64,000 bases of DNA from Neisseria elongata subsp. elongata (GCF_900113545.1 NZ_FOPS01000002.1:62001-126000); one strand, 5' to 3'; shown: positions 9,800 to 21,109, numbered from the stretch's first letter. The notes: generated by a model from the letters alone, not told the origin. Translations and numbers: made by a program.

Positions 9800-9942
9800 T
9801 TTTGGGGACGAATTACGAAAAGAGCGGAAAAGAGCGCAAGGCGGAAGTGTTTCAGCACTTAATGCGGAAATATTATCCAAACGTTAAAGTGTCCCGCTCG
9901 TCGTTGCCGATTAATGCCAATCCGCCGATTAAGAAGGATTAG
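9797..9942 (+). pseudogene. Displaced C-terminal coding sequence of the TPR/DUF2971 gene
   Basis: In the frame used if one 23-bp copy is removed, this segment encodes about 48 further residues (VILGTNYEKSGKERKAEV..., ending NPPIKKD) before a TAG at 9940-9942. Its codon use is coherent and it reads as the natural continuation of the DUF2971-like domain, so it is out-of-frame coding DNA rather than spacer. Confidence 0.75.
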
Positions 9943-10257
9943 TCAGCCGTATGTCGGATACTTGTATCCGACAAAATCCGCTGCCATCCCAAAAGCCGTC
10001 AGATTCGATAATCTGATCTTTTCCAACCGAAACCGTATGCGTGCCTTGAGGTATACACTCTGCCTGAGATCGTGCGAAACCGAGCATCGGGTGTAGGATG
10101 TGTGTGGTACGCACGCACGCGGTTGTTGAATCCCAAAAACACCAGAGGCCGTCTGAAAACCTATCTTATGGTTTTCAGACGGCCTTTATTCTTCCCGCCG
10201 ACAGGCATACAATCAAAAGTGCAGTACCTTTCATTGATTCAATACAAGGAGACAGTT
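9943..10257. other. Intergenic region
   Basis: No gene is seen. It contains a short self-complementary stretch around 10100-10120 (GTGTGGTACGCACGCACG) and the DUS-pair hairpin at 10146-10185. Confidence 0.5.
10146..10185. terminator. DUS-pair terminator upstream of the HbpS-like gene
   Basis: The stem AGGCCGTCTGAAAACC pairs with GGTTTTCAGACGGCCT around an 8-base loop and is followed by TTTATT. It probably ends the TPR/DUF2971 transcript. Confidence 0.7.
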
Positions 10258-10752
10258 ATGCGCGGCATAAAATCAGTTGCATTGTTGTGTACTTTGGCAT
10301 TGGGTGCGCCGGCGTTTTCGACGGGTTTGACCAAAACGCTGCCGGGCGATTTGACGACGGCTCAGGCGCAGGCGGTGGTGCAGGCTTCGATGAAAAAGGC
10401 GCGTGAAATCAAGGTGCCGATGAATATCGCTGTCATGGACGCGGGCGGTAATTTGAAGGCGTTTGCGCGTATGGACGACGCGTTTATCGGCAGTATTGAT
10501 ATTGCGCAGAAAAAGGCGAAAACGGCGCGCTATTTCAATATGTCCACCCGCGATTTGGGCAAGGCTTCGCAGCCGGGCGGCGAGCTTTACGGTATTGAGG
10601 TGACCAACGACGGTTTGGTGATTTTTCCCGGCGGCGTGCTGCTGGTGGATAAAAACGGCGTTATCGTCGGCAGCGTCGGCGTGAGTGGCGGCTCGGTTGA
10701 TGAGGACGAAAGCGTCGCGAAAGCAGGTGCGGCGGTATTGTCTGAAAGATAA
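10258..10752 (+). CDS. Secreted GlcG/HbpS family protein
   Basis: This 164-aa protein belongs to the GlcG/HbpS (heme-degrading/DUF336) family. After a Sec signal peptide (residues 1-21, ending near PAFSTG) comes the conserved core: LTTAQAQAVVQASMKKA, PMNIAVMDAGGNLKAFARMDDAF, SIDIAQKKAKTA, and a glycine-rich end (FPGGVLLVDKNGVIVGSVGVSGGS). Related proteins bind heme or small cofactors extracytoplasmically; the ligand here is unknown. ATG at 10258 is preceded by AAGGA. The earlier open frame from 10072 translates the terminator and is rejected. Confidence 0.85.
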   Translation: MRGIKSVALLCTLALGAPAFSTGLTKTLPGDLTTAQAQAVVQASMKKAREIKVPMNIAVMDAGGNLKAFARMDDAFIGSIDIAQKKAKTARYFNMSTRDLGKASQPGGELYGIEVTNDGLVIFPGGVLLVDKNGVIVGSVGVSGGSVDEDESVAKAGAAVLSER

Positions 10753-10779
10753 GCTGTCATCATTGAAGCAACATCTCGG

Positions 10780-10821
10780 AGGCCGTCTGAAAACCGTTCC
10801 GATATGGTTTTCAGACGGCCT
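10780..10821. terminator. DUS-pair terminator after the HbpS-like gene
   Basis: AGGCCGTCTGAAAACCG and its partner flank the loop TTCCGATA; 28 bases after the stop codon. Confidence 0.75.
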
Positions 10822-10845
10822 GTTTTACGGCAAATCGCTGAATAA

Positions 10846-13341
<2,496 letters not shown>

Positions 13342-13369
13342 ACCTTAAAGCCTGATTGGAAATAAACAA

Positions 13370-13397
13370 AGGCCGTCTGAAATGTTTCAGACGGCCT
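13370..13397. terminator. Bidirectional DUS-pair terminator between gyrB and the MFS gene
   Basis: AGGCCGTCTGAAA and TTTCAGACGGCCT meet with almost no loop, A- and T-tracts on both sides, between two convergent genes. Confidence 0.8.
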
Positions 13398-13405
13398 TTG
13401 TTGTT

Positions 13406-14629
13406 TCAGGCATGCTCTGCAGGTTTCGGCTCTTTAATCGGCAGGTTCAATAAAGCAGCCGCCCCCGCCAGCAGCATATCCGCATACCACATCCAGCCGT
13501 AGCTGTTGAACATGGAAACGACCTGCCCGCCCAAATACGAACCGAGAAAACCGCCGATTTGGTGGCTCAGCATCGTGAGGCCGAACAAAGTGGCCAGATA
13601 ACGTGTACCAAACAATTTGCCGGTCAGCGTCGCGGTCGGAGCTACCGTTGCCAGCCAGGTAAAGCCCAATCCGGCGGCAAAAATATAAAAATTCATATCC
13701 GTTTTCGGGGCGGCCAGATATGCCGCCACCATTAAAACCCGCGAAGCATACAGGTAAAACAGCACATATTTGCTCGGAAAGCGGCCGACACACCAGCCGG
13801 AGAACAGGCAGCCCGCAATGTTGGCCAGCCCGATGACCGCTAAAGAAGTCGAAGCCACCGTAGGCGGGAGGCCGCACAGTGAAATCTCGTTCGGCAGATG
13901 GGTCACCAAAAACGCAATGTGAAAGCCGCAGGTAAAAAAGCCCAAATGCAGCAACAGATAACTGCGGTCGGCAAATGCCCGTATGACTGCCTGTTTCAGT
14001 CCGCCGTCGTGCGTTTGGGCTGTTTGGGCTTGCTGCGGCATGTTGCCCCCGCGTGTCAGCCACCAGGCAACCGGCAGAATCAGCAGGCTCAATCCGCCCC
14101 ATACATAAAATGTTCCCTGCCAGCCGATGTGGGGCCGAACCATCAACCCCTGCACCATAGGCGCAAAGAGAAACTGTCCTGCCGAACCACCGGCATTTAC
14201 CGCGCCGGAGGCCAATCCGCGAACGGCAGGCGGCAGCTTGGCCGCCACTTGCCCCATAATAATTGAAAAACCGCCCGCGCCCGTGCCGAATGCCAGCAGC
14301 AGCCCGACGGCGAACATCAGTCCCCAGAATGTCGGCAGTTGCGGTGTGAGGAAGCAGGCTGCGGCCAATATCAGCGCGCCGCCGCCCAATACTTTCCATG
14401 CGCCGTAGTGGTCGGCCAAAGCCCCCGTTGCCGGCTGTGCCACGCCCCACATCAATTGGAAGACTGCGATAACCAGACTGAATTGTGCGACGCTTAAATC
14501 GGTCGTGTTCACCACGGGGCGTAAAAACAGGCCTAAAGACATCCTCATGCCGATGGTAAGCAACAGGATGAATGCCGCCGCCGCGATAACCGGCCACGGA
14601 TTGATGCGAATGGATGGGTGTGTGTGCAT
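13406..14629 (-). CDS. MFS transporter
   Basis: This 407-aa major facilitator superfamily protein has twelve predicted membrane helices in two six-helix halves, separated by a short cytoplasmic loop (about residues 200-215, QQAQTAQTHDGG). The first half carries an MFS loop 2-3 signature variant (GALADHYGAWKVLGGGAL). The closest family by eye is the monocarboxylate/oxalate:formate-like antiporter group, but the substrate cannot be told. It is convergent with gyrB. An ATG at 14629 is used; upstream is a long empty spacer. Confidence 0.85.
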   Translation of the reverse strand: MHTHPSIRINPWPVIAAAAFILLLTIGMRMSLGLFLRPVVNTTDLSVAQFSLVIAVFQLMWGVAQPATGALADHYGAWKVLGGGALILAAACFLTPQLPTFWGLMFAVGLLLAFGTGAGGFSIIMGQVAAKLPPAVRGLASGAVNAGGSAGQFLFAPMVQGLMVRPHIGWQGTFYVWGGLSLLILPVAWWLTRGGNMPQQAQTAQTHDGGLKQAVIRAFADRSYLLLHLGFFTCGFHIAFLVTHLPNEISLCGLPPTVASTSLAVIGLANIAGCLFSGWCVGRFPSKYVLFYLYASRVLMVAAYLAAPKTDMNFYIFAAGLGFTWLATVAPTATLTGKLFGTRYLATLFGLTMLSHQIGGFLGSYLGGQVVSMFNSYGWMWYADMLLAGAAALLNLPIKEPKPAEHA

Positions 14630-15462
14630 AAAATGATTAAATTATTTTGTATGTTGATGACGGACATCGGGGATGACGCATTTCAAGGCCGGCCGCAAAG
14701 CCCGAACACAGGCCGTGCGGCAACGATTCGTTTGACCTTTCTGCACTTCCAAAGAACCGTTTTCTTTGGGTTGGGGTGCGGCCGAATTATGGCGATGTAT
14801 ATGAATCCGTCGTCATTCAAATTCGGGAAGGACAGGCTGCAACTATACCGGTTTGAATGGAGTCCGTTATGGCGATATGGGAAAAGGAAATTCCAAACTG
14901 TAACAAAATTTCCGGCGGCGGCTAAATAACGTCTGCTTCTTTTAATATAACCGATGCGTTTTTCAGATAAAAAACTGCCGCTGCACATTCCCACAATATG
15001 CAGCGGCCAACCCCCAAAATACTCCGCATTCCCAAGCGGAGCCAACAGCGGCCTTCAGACGGCCTGCCGTCTTTAGGGCTCTCGTTTTCCGTAATGTATT
15101 TGTTTTTGCGATGCCTTAATGCATCCGTTTAAAACGGCCGGAACGCTGTGCTCCGACAAATATTTCCAAGCAACCCTTGTGCCAATTTTTTAGGCAAAGT
15201 TAAAAGTTACGTATTTATTTGATAAATAATATAAAATAATTTTATTTATGGCGATGCGCGTCGGGAGTTTATTTTATCGGCCGCCGCTTCCCGACACACT
15301 TTGCCCGGAAAGCCGTGCGGGGTAGGTAGTTTTATGCCGCTTTTTGTCAGTACATAAGCATATTTTTGTTGTGCGATGAAAGCCATGGCCGATTGTTCAG
15401 ACAATCAAAAGGCTGTCTGAAACCCTGCAAACGGTTTTCAGACGGCCTTTCCAATTGTCAGG
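14630..15462. other. 833-bp intergenic region, no convincing gene
   Basis: Open frames of about 100 codons exist on both strands but lack ribosome sites, codon bias and recognisable motifs. A block at 15083-15102 (CGTTTTCCGTAATGTATTTG) resembles the shared block of the two sRNA candidates near 27.3 and 31.3 kb but has no T-run terminator. An A/T-rich stretch runs 15190-15250. The last 50 bases are the dsbB terminator. Confidence 0.5.
15410..15448. terminator. DUS-pair terminator after dsbB
   Basis: An imperfect arm AGGCTGTCTGAAA pairs with TTTTCAGACGGCCT, 15 bases beyond the dsbB stop on the minus strand. Confidence 0.7.
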
Positions 15463-15957
15463 CTAACGGCGGTGCAGTTTGAACAGCATTCCCCATACGA
15501 TCAGCAATACGCTGCCGAAGAACATCAGGCTCCACACCGGCAGCGGTACGCCCATCACATATTCGCGTACGCCGCAGTTGCCGAAGCCGTCCACCACGAA
15601 ACGCCACCAATCGAACAGCGGCCAGTCTTTCAGGCGGAACGTCCACGGTGCGCCGCAACTCGGCTGCTCTCCGGCGGGCAGGCTTTGCAGCCAGATTTGG
15701 TAAGACGCGGTATACAGTCCCCATAAGGCAGGCAGGCTGACCAGCAGGGCGGCAAAAATACGGCCGCCGCGTTTGACCGTGGGCAGCAGCAGGCACAGGC
15801 CGGACACCAGCATCACCGACATGACGGCCACGCGCTGCAAAATACACAGCGGGCAGGGGTTGAGCCCCATCACATATTGGGCGAAAAACGAGCCGCCCGT
15901 GCAGACGATGCCGAGCAGGAAGACGGCAAGCAAGGTTCGGCGGTAAGTAAACTTCAT
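15463..15957 (-). CDS. dsbB: Disulfide bond formation protein B
   Basis: This 164-aa inner-membrane quinone reductase re-oxidises DsbA in the periplasm. Four membrane helices are visible. The first periplasmic loop carries the CPLC pair (NPCPLCILQRVA), and the second loop has the other cysteine pair (PSCGAPW and GNCGVREY). The length is typical of proteobacterial DsbB (about 165-176). It stands alone between terminators with its own promoter region beyond 15957. Confidence 0.94.
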   Translation of the reverse strand: MKFTYRRTLLAVFLLGIVCTGGSFFAQYVMGLNPCPLCILQRVAVMSVMLVSGLCLLLPTVKRGGRIFAALLVSLPALWGLYTASYQIWLQSLPAGEQPSCGAPWTFRLKDWPLFDWWRFVVDGFGNCGVREYVMGVPLPVWSLMFFGSVLLIVWGMLFKLHRR

Positions 15958-16035
15958 CGGTTTCCCTTTATTTGGATGCCCTGCCGGGCGGAATGGGGCG
16001 GATTATATAGCGGATGAATATCCTTTTCGACATAA

Positions 16036-16076
16036 AGGCCGTCTGAAAAATCCTTTTTCGGTTTTTCAGACGGCCT
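16036..16076. terminator. DUS-pair terminator after pmbA
   Basis: AGGCCGTCTGAAAAA and TTTTTCAGACGGCCT flank TCCTTTTTCGG-type loop sequence, about 30 bases past the pmbA stop. Confidence 0.7.
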
Positions 16077-16104
16077 CAGTGTGTGTGCGGTTGTTTGATG
16101 TTTC

Positions 16105-17436
16105 CTACTGCCCCGCCACGGTCATGCTGCCGATTAGAATCGAGCCGACTTTGTGCGACGAGCGGCGCAGCGCGTCATCGGCCACGCCTTCGATGCCGAG
16201 CAGCATATCCTGCAAACGTCCGGCCACGGTGATTTCTTCCACCGGATATTGGATCACGCCGTTTTCCACCCAGAATCCGGCCGCGCCGCGCGAATAGTCG
16301 CCGGTGAGCATGTTCACGCCCTGTCCCATCAGTTCGGTAACCAGCAGCCCCGTCCCCATCCGGCGCAGCAGTTCGGCCTGGCTGCTGCAGGTGGCGTTCA
16401 GAATCAGATTGTGCGCGCCGCCGGCGTTGGCGGTGGTTTGCATGCCGAGTTTGCGCGCGCTGTACGACGACAGGAAATAGCCCCGAACGATGCCGTTTTC
16501 AATCACGAAGCGCGGGCGGGTGACCACGCCTTCGCTGTCGAAATATGTGCTGGACCACGCGCGCGGGATGTGCGGCTCTTCGCGCAGGCTGAGGAATTCG
16601 GGCAGGATTTGCTTGCCCAGGCTGTCGAGCAGGAAGCTGCTTTGGCGGTAGAGCGAACCGCCGGACAGGCCGCCGACGACGTGGCCGATGAGGCTGGCGG
16701 ACACGGTGGTGTCGAACAGCACGGGATAGCTGCCGGTGGGCAGGCTGCGCGCGTTCAGGCGGCGGACCGTGCGTTCGGCGGCGGTGCGGCCGACCGCTTC
16801 CATGTTGTCGAGTTCGTCGGCCGAGCGCGCCAGGTCGTACCAATAATCGCGCTGCATGCCGCCGTTGCCGTCTTCGGCCACCACGGCGCACGACACGCTG
16901 TGGCGCGTGCCCTGCTGGTGTTGCAGGAAGCCGTGGCTGTTGCCGTAAACAAATTGGTAATGCGATGTTTGGATGCCCGCGCCTTCGGAATTTTTGATGC
17001 GGCTGTCGGCCTGCATGGCGGCGGCTTCGCAGCGGAGGGAGAGTTCCACCGCGTCGGCGGAGGGCAAATCCCATTCGTGGTATTTGTCCAAATCGCCGAA
17101 TTCCGCGGCCATCAGTTTCGCATCGGCCAAGCCCGCGCAGTCGTCGCCGGCCGTGTAGCGGGCGATGTCCAGTGCGGCCTGCACCGTTTCTTCGATGGCG
17201 CGGGACGATAAATCGGCGGTGCTGGCGCGGCCTTTGCTTTGGCCCAGGTAAACGGTGATGTCGAGCGATTTGTCCTGCTGGTGTTCGATTTGTTCGATTT
17301 CCTGCAGGCGCACCTGCACGCTCTGGCCGACCGATTCGCTCAAATCGGCTTCGGCGGCGGTTGCACCTTTCTGTTTGGCGGTAGACAGCGCGAAGGCGCA
17401 CAAATCGGACAATTCCTGCGGAGAGTGGTTGAACAT
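16105..17436 (-). CDS. pmbA: Metalloprotease subunit PmbA/TldE
   Basis: This 443-aa TldD/PmbA family protein is the non-catalytic partner of the TldD/TldE heterodimeric zinc protease, which degrades unfolded peptides and matures some ribosomal peptides. It lacks the HExxxH of TldD, as expected for TldE. Family features include SVGQSVQVRLQEIEQIEHQQDKSLDITVYLGQSKG near the N terminus and the closing GVADDALRRSSHKVGSI region. The start at 17436 (MFNHSPQELSDL) is preferred to the extended frame from 17487. It is divergent from darP, the arrangement also seen in E. coli (pmbA-yjgA). Confidence 0.93.
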   Translation of the reverse strand: MFNHSPQELSDLCAFALSTAKQKGATAAEADLSESVGQSVQVRLQEIEQIEHQQDKSLDITVYLGQSKGRASTADLSSRAIEETVQAALDIARYTAGDDCAGLADAKLMAAEFGDLDKYHEWDLPSADAVELSLRCEAAAMQADSRIKNSEGAGIQTSHYQFVYGNSHGFLQHQQGTRHSVSCAVVAEDGNGGMQRDYWYDLARSADELDNMEAVGRTAAERTVRRLNARSLPTGSYPVLFDTTVSASLIGHVVGGLSGGSLYRQSSFLLDSLGKQILPEFLSLREEPHIPRAWSSTYFDSEGVVTRPRFVIENGIVRGYFLSSYSARKLGMQTTANAGGAHNLILNATCSSQAELLRRMGTGLLVTELMGQGVNMLTGDYSRGAAGFWVENGVIQYPVEEITVAGRLQDMLLGIEGVADDALRRSSHKVGSILIGSMTVAGQ

Positions 17437-17606
17437 GGCGGTTTCCTGAATTGAAGTGGGCGGCATTGTACCTGTTTCGGCCATCATTTTTTAGCCGAAA
17501 ATACCCCCCTGCTGTTAAAATGCCGCCCGACAGGAAAAAACGGACGATACTAAATGTTTCAACACACATGGCCGCACATAAGGCGCTGCCCTGTGTGTTG
17601 CCCTGA

Positions 17607-17664
17607 TTTGGAAGGGGTTACGCCCCTCCCAAACAAACCCAAATTCTACCGCCCCAAAAGGCGG
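17607..17664 (+). promoter_or_regulatory. Two hairpins in the darP leader
   Basis: A long stem (TTTGGAAGGGG with CCCCTCCCAAA, 17607-17633) is followed by CCGCC/GGCGG (17649-17664) about 25 bases before the darP start. A regulatory leader is possible; no known riboswitch family is recognised. Confidence 0.35.
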
Positions 17665-17689
17665 GGTTTCAACCGTTAAGGGAATTTTG

Positions 17690-18232
17690 ATGAACGGCAA
17701 TAATGAAGAATGGGTCAGCAAAACCCAAATGAAAAAGCGTATGGACGAATTGCAGGATTTGGGCATGGAACTGACCCGCCTGTCGGATGAAACGCTGAAA
17801 AAAATCGGCCTGCCCGAAGACTTGATGCAGGCCGTGCGCGATTATAAGAAAATCACTTCCAACGGCGCGCTGAAACGGCAAAACCAATACATCGGCCGCC
17901 TGATGCGCGAAACCGACCCCGCGCCGATACGCGCCTTCCTGGCCAAACTCAAAGGCGAAAACCGCGCGCACAACGCCTTTTTGCAGCGCGTCGAGCAGAT
18001 GCGCGAACGGCTGATTGCCGACGATGTCGCGCTGACCGAGTTTGCCGCCGCCCATCCTCAGGCCGATATTTCCGCCATCCGCACCCTAATCCGCAACACG
18101 CGCAAAGAGAAAGAACAAAGCAAACCGCCGAAAAACTTCCGCGCCCTGTATCAGGAATTGAAAGCCGTGATGGAAGAGGCGGAAGGTTTGAGGCCGTCTG
18201 AAAACCACGATGCCGAAAGCGCGGAAGAATAA
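17690..18232 (+). CDS. darP: Ribosome biogenesis factor DarP (YjgA, DUF615)
   Basis: This 180-aa, highly charged helical protein helps late assembly of the 50S subunit. The DUF615 features are visible: WVSKTQMKKRMDELQDLG at the start, LPEDLMQAVRDYKKI, ALKRQNQYIGRLMRE, and a lysine-rich C-terminal KNFRALYQELK. Length matches E. coli YjgA (183). The ATG at 17690 follows TAAGGGAATTTTG. An upstream in-frame TTG at 17687 is unlikely. A DUS lies inside the last codons (LRPSENHD). It is divergent from pmbA. Confidence 0.93.
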   Translation: MNGNNEEWVSKTQMKKRMDELQDLGMELTRLSDETLKKIGLPEDLMQAVRDYKKITSNGALKRQNQYIGRLMRETDPAPIRAFLAKLKGENRAHNAFLQRVEQMRERLIADDVALTEFAAAHPQADISAIRTLIRNTRKEKEQSKPPKNFRALYQELKAVMEEAEGLRPSENHDAESAEE

Positions 18233-18245
18233 TCCGCAGTCCCCT

Positions 18246-18281
18246 TTCAGACGGCCTCAATCCGCTAGGAAGGCCGCCTGA
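18246..18281. terminator. Inverted DUS pair after darP
   Basis: TTTCAGACGGCCT faces the variant AGGCCGCCTGAAA with a 13-base loop. The arms are in the opposite order to most pairs here and no T-tract follows, so termination is less certain. Confidence 0.4.
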
Positions 18282-18323
18282 AAAACCGCTTTGCCACGTT
18301 CCAACCCTTACCGGAAGCACATC

Positions 18324-18794
18324 ATGTTCCCCCAGCCCGAAGACGAAGAATACAACCGCTTTATCCGCAGCATCATCGGCAGCCAAACGCTCTACACGCT
18401 GGTGTCGGACGAAGGCGACATCGCCGAATGCCCGTCCACCGAATATGAAGAAGACGACGGCGAACCGGTGCCCGTATTCTGCGTCTGGCACGACCGTGCC
18501 CAAGCCGAAGCCTGCAAGGTCGAAGAATGGGCGGACTACCAACTCGAAGCCCTGCCGCTGGACTTCTTCCTGCACGAATGGCTGGTGAGCATGGATCAGG
18601 ACGCCGTATTGCTCGGCGTGGATTTCGATTCCGAACTCTACGGCCTCGAAATCGAACCCGTCGAAGTGCTGGCCGACCTGCTCGATGCCGCCGCGCAAAT
18701 GCAGTGCAGCGACATGATAGACGGCTATGACGAGCTGATGAACTACCGCCTCGAATGGGAGCGGGAAATGGCCGGGCAAAGCCGTTTGAACTGA
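18324..18794 (+). CDS. DUF2750 domain protein
   Basis: The 156-aa acidic cytoplasmic protein matches DUF2750 in its core: FIRSIIGSQTLYTLVSDEGDIAEC, then VFCVWHDRAQAEACK, and PLDFFLHEWLVSMDQDAVLLGVDFD. The role is unknown; DUF2750 proteins are found in many bacteria and have been linked by domain resemblance to bacterial immunity-type folds, which is not tested here. ATG at 18324 was chosen because the family starts shortly before the DEEYNRFI helix. It follows darP by 91 bases and may be co-transcribed. Confidence 0.8.
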   Translation: MFPQPEDEEYNRFIRSIIGSQTLYTLVSDEGDIAECPSTEYEEDDGEPVPVFCVWHDRAQAEACKVEEWADYQLEALPLDFFLHEWLVSMDQDAVLLGVDFDSELYGLEIEPVEVLADLLDAAAQMQCSDMIDGYDELMNYRLEWEREMAGQSRLN

Positions 18795-18915
18795 ATCTGC
18801 ACATTGAGGCCGTCTGAAACGGCAGGGCCGGCCCTCCTGCAATAAAAACCAATGCCTGTTCGCACACGCCATCCGAATATCCGCCCAACCCGTCCCGATA
18901 CGGAAAACAAACGGC

Positions 18916-18952
18916 AGGCCGTCTGAAAACCCGTTCCGCCTTTCAGACGGCC
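18916..18952. terminator. DUS-pair hairpin before dinG
   Basis: AGGCCGTCTGAAA pairs with TTTCAGACGGCC around a CCCGTTCCGC-like loop, 12 bases upstream of the dinG ATG. It may end the DUF2750 transcript. Confidence 0.5.
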
Positions 18953-18964
18953 CCTTATCCCGAC

Positions 18965-21100
18965 ATGCTGACCGATTTAGAAAAAAACGCCATCCGCGAC
19001 CACTACCGCGCCATTTCCGAAAACCTGCCGCAATTCCGCCCCCGCGCCGCCCAGCGCGAAATGATTGCGGCGGTGGCCAACGCCTTTGCCCGCAGCAAGC
19101 CCCGCGCCGAAGGCGAAGAGCCGCCCAAGCGCGAGGGCGAGAGCATCGCCGTCATCGAAGGGCCGACCGGCGTGGGCAAATCGCTTTCCTATCTGCTGGC
19201 GGGCGGCATCATGGCGCAAACGCGCGACAAACGGCTGATTGTTTCCAGTGCCACCGTCGCCCTGCAAGAGCAGCTGGTAAACCGCGACCTGCCGTTTCTG
19301 GTGGAAAAAAGCGGTTTGGAGCTGACTTTCGCGCTGGCCAAAGGGCGCGGCCGCTATCTTTGCCCCTACAAACTCTACCAACTCACGCAAACCCACGCCC
19401 AAGGTTCGCTGGCCGGATTCGACAGCCCGCCGAGCGTGTTGTGGGACAGCAAACCGAGCGCGTCCGATTTGGACACCCTGCGCCGCATGGCCGACGAATT
19501 TGCCGCCCGCCGCTTCAACGGTGACCGCGACACCTGGCCCGAAAGCATCCCCGACCCCTTGTGGCAACAAGTGACCAACGACCGCCACGGCTGTTTGAAA
19601 AACGCCTGTCCCAACCGCGCCGAATGCCCGTTTTACCTCGCACGCGATACTTTGGACAACGTGGATGTCGTCGTGGCAAACCACGACCTGTTGCTGGCCG
19701 ACATCGGCATGGGCGGCGGCGTCATCCTGCCCGCACCGGAAAGCAGCTTTTACTGCATAGACGAGGCGCACCACCTGCCGAAAAAGGCCGTCAGCCGCTT
19801 TGCCGCCGAACACTCGCTCAACCAGGCCATGTGGACGTTGGAAAAACTGCCGCCGGTCATCAACAGAATCGTCGGCCTGACCGATAAAACCGAAGCCGGT
19901 AACCTCGCCGACGAAGCCGCCGCCTCGCTGCTGGAAAGCCTGTCGGAATGGCAGTTCCACCTCGGCAGCGAACCCGCGCTGGATTTGTCCGACGGCGGCA
20001 ACGACCCCGTTTGGTTGTGGGAAGACGGCAAAACGCCGGAAGACCTCGCCCTCCTGACCGCCAACACCGCCGCTTCCGCCCGCGCCCTGTTGAAGCAGAT
20101 ATACCGCCTCAACGACGCCCTGTCGGCCGCACGCCGGGAAAAAGACAGCGACGGCCCGCTTATCGACCGGGTAACCACCGAATTCGGCATTTTTGTCGCC
20201 CGCGCCGAACAGATTTCGGCCGTATGGGATTTGTTCGACACTGCCCCGCCGGAAGACGAAGCCCCGCTGGCCAAATGGATAGAGCGGCGCGTGGGCGACA
20301 AAAACGACTACGTTTTCAATGCCAGCCCGATTTCCGGCGCCGCACAACTGGCCGGCGGCCTGTGGCGGCGGGCTGCGGGCGCGGTGCTGACCTCCGCCAC
20401 CCTGCGCGCGCTCGGCAATTTCGACCTCCTGCTGCGCCAGTCCGGCCTGGTTTGGCTGCCCGATACCACCACGCTGGCGTTGGAAAGCCCGTTTGATTTC
20501 GCCAAACAGGGCGAACTTTACATCCCGCCGCTGACCGCCAGCCCCAAGCAGCCCGAAGCGCACACCGAGGCCGTGGCCGAATGGCTGCCGAAACTGATTG
20601 CCGCCGACGAAGCTGTCGGCACGCTGGTGTTGTTCACTTCGCGCAAACAGATGAACGAAGTCGCCATGCGGCTGCCCGAAGAATATCTGCCGCTGCTGCT
20701 GATACAGGGCGAAATCCCGAAGTCCGCCCTGTTGGAAAAACACGCGAAGGCTTTGGCCGAAGGGCGCGCCAGCATTATCTTCGGCCTCGACAGCTTTGCC
20801 GAAGGGCTGGACCTGCCGGGCGAGGCCTGCGTGCACGTGATTATCGTCAAACTGCCGTTTTCCATGCCCGACAATCCGATTGAAAAAACGCAAAACCGCT
20901 GGATAGAAAAGCGCGGCGGCAATCCCTTTATCGAAGTAACCGTGCCCGAAGCGGGCATCAAGCTCATCCAAGCCGTCGGCCGCCTTATCCGCACCGAAAA
21001 CGACTACGGCCGCGTGACCATCCTCGACAACCGTATCCAAACCCAACGCTACGGCAAACAGCTGCTTGCCAATCTGCCGCCGTTCAAGCGGATAGGTTAA
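18965..21100 (+). CDS. dinG: ATP-dependent DNA helicase DinG
   Basis: This 711-aa XPD-like superfamily 2 helicase (5'-3') resolves R-loops and G-quadruplexes. Walker A is IEGPTGVGKSLSYL, the DEAH box CIDEAHHLPKKA. Four cysteines at C133, C210, C215 and C221 reproduce the spacing of the E. coli DinG iron-sulfur cluster (120, 194, 199, 205). Motif VI is QAVGRLIRTENDYGRV. ATG at 18965 lies just beyond a DUS hairpin and has no clear Shine-Dalgarno. A large antisense open frame here is a codon-bias shadow. Confidence 0.95.
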   Translation: MLTDLEKNAIRDHYRAISENLPQFRPRAAQREMIAAVANAFARSKPRAEGEEPPKREGESIAVIEGPTGVGKSLSYLLAGGIMAQTRDKRLIVSSATVALQEQLVNRDLPFLVEKSGLELTFALAKGRGRYLCPYKLYQLTQTHAQGSLAGFDSPPSVLWDSKPSASDLDTLRRMADEFAARRFNGDRDTWPESIPDPLWQQVTNDRHGCLKNACPNRAECPFYLARDTLDNVDVVVANHDLLLADIGMGGGVILPAPESSFYCIDEAHHLPKKAVSRFAAEHSLNQAMWTLEKLPPVINRIVGLTDKTEAGNLADEAAASLLESLSEWQFHLGSEPALDLSDGGNDPVWLWEDGKTPEDLALLTANTAASARALLKQIYRLNDALSAARREKDSDGPLIDRVTTEFGIFVARAEQISAVWDLFDTAPPEDEAPLAKWIERRVGDKNDYVFNASPISGAAQLAGGLWRRAAGAVLTSATLRALGNFDLLLRQSGLVWLPDTTTLALESPFDFAKQGELYIPPLTASPKQPEAHTEAVAEWLPKLIAADEAVGTLVLFTSRKQMNEVAMRLPEEYLPLLLIQGEIPKSALLEKHAKALAEGRASIIFGLDSFAEGLDLPGEACVHVIIVKLPFSMPDNPIEKTQNRWIEKRGGNPFIEVTVPEAGIKLIQAVGRLIRTENDYGRVTILDNRIQTQRYGKQLLANLPPFKRIG

Positions 21101-21109
21101 ATGGCAAAA

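Noticed and set aside
14683-15045. Open frames of about 100-120 codons in the spacer between the MFS gene and dsbB
   Set aside because: No ribosome site, no recognisable motif and unnatural composition on both strands.
15083-15140. Third copy of the sRNA-like block as a functional sRNA
   Set aside because: It lacks a promoter match and a T-run terminator; kept only as a possible decayed relative.
18977-21046. A 689-codon open frame on the strand opposite dinG, and similar long antisense frames opposite polA, pmbA, dxs and rluC
   Set aside because: These mirror the third-position GC bias of the real genes, have low-complexity glycine/valine-rich translations and lack start signals.
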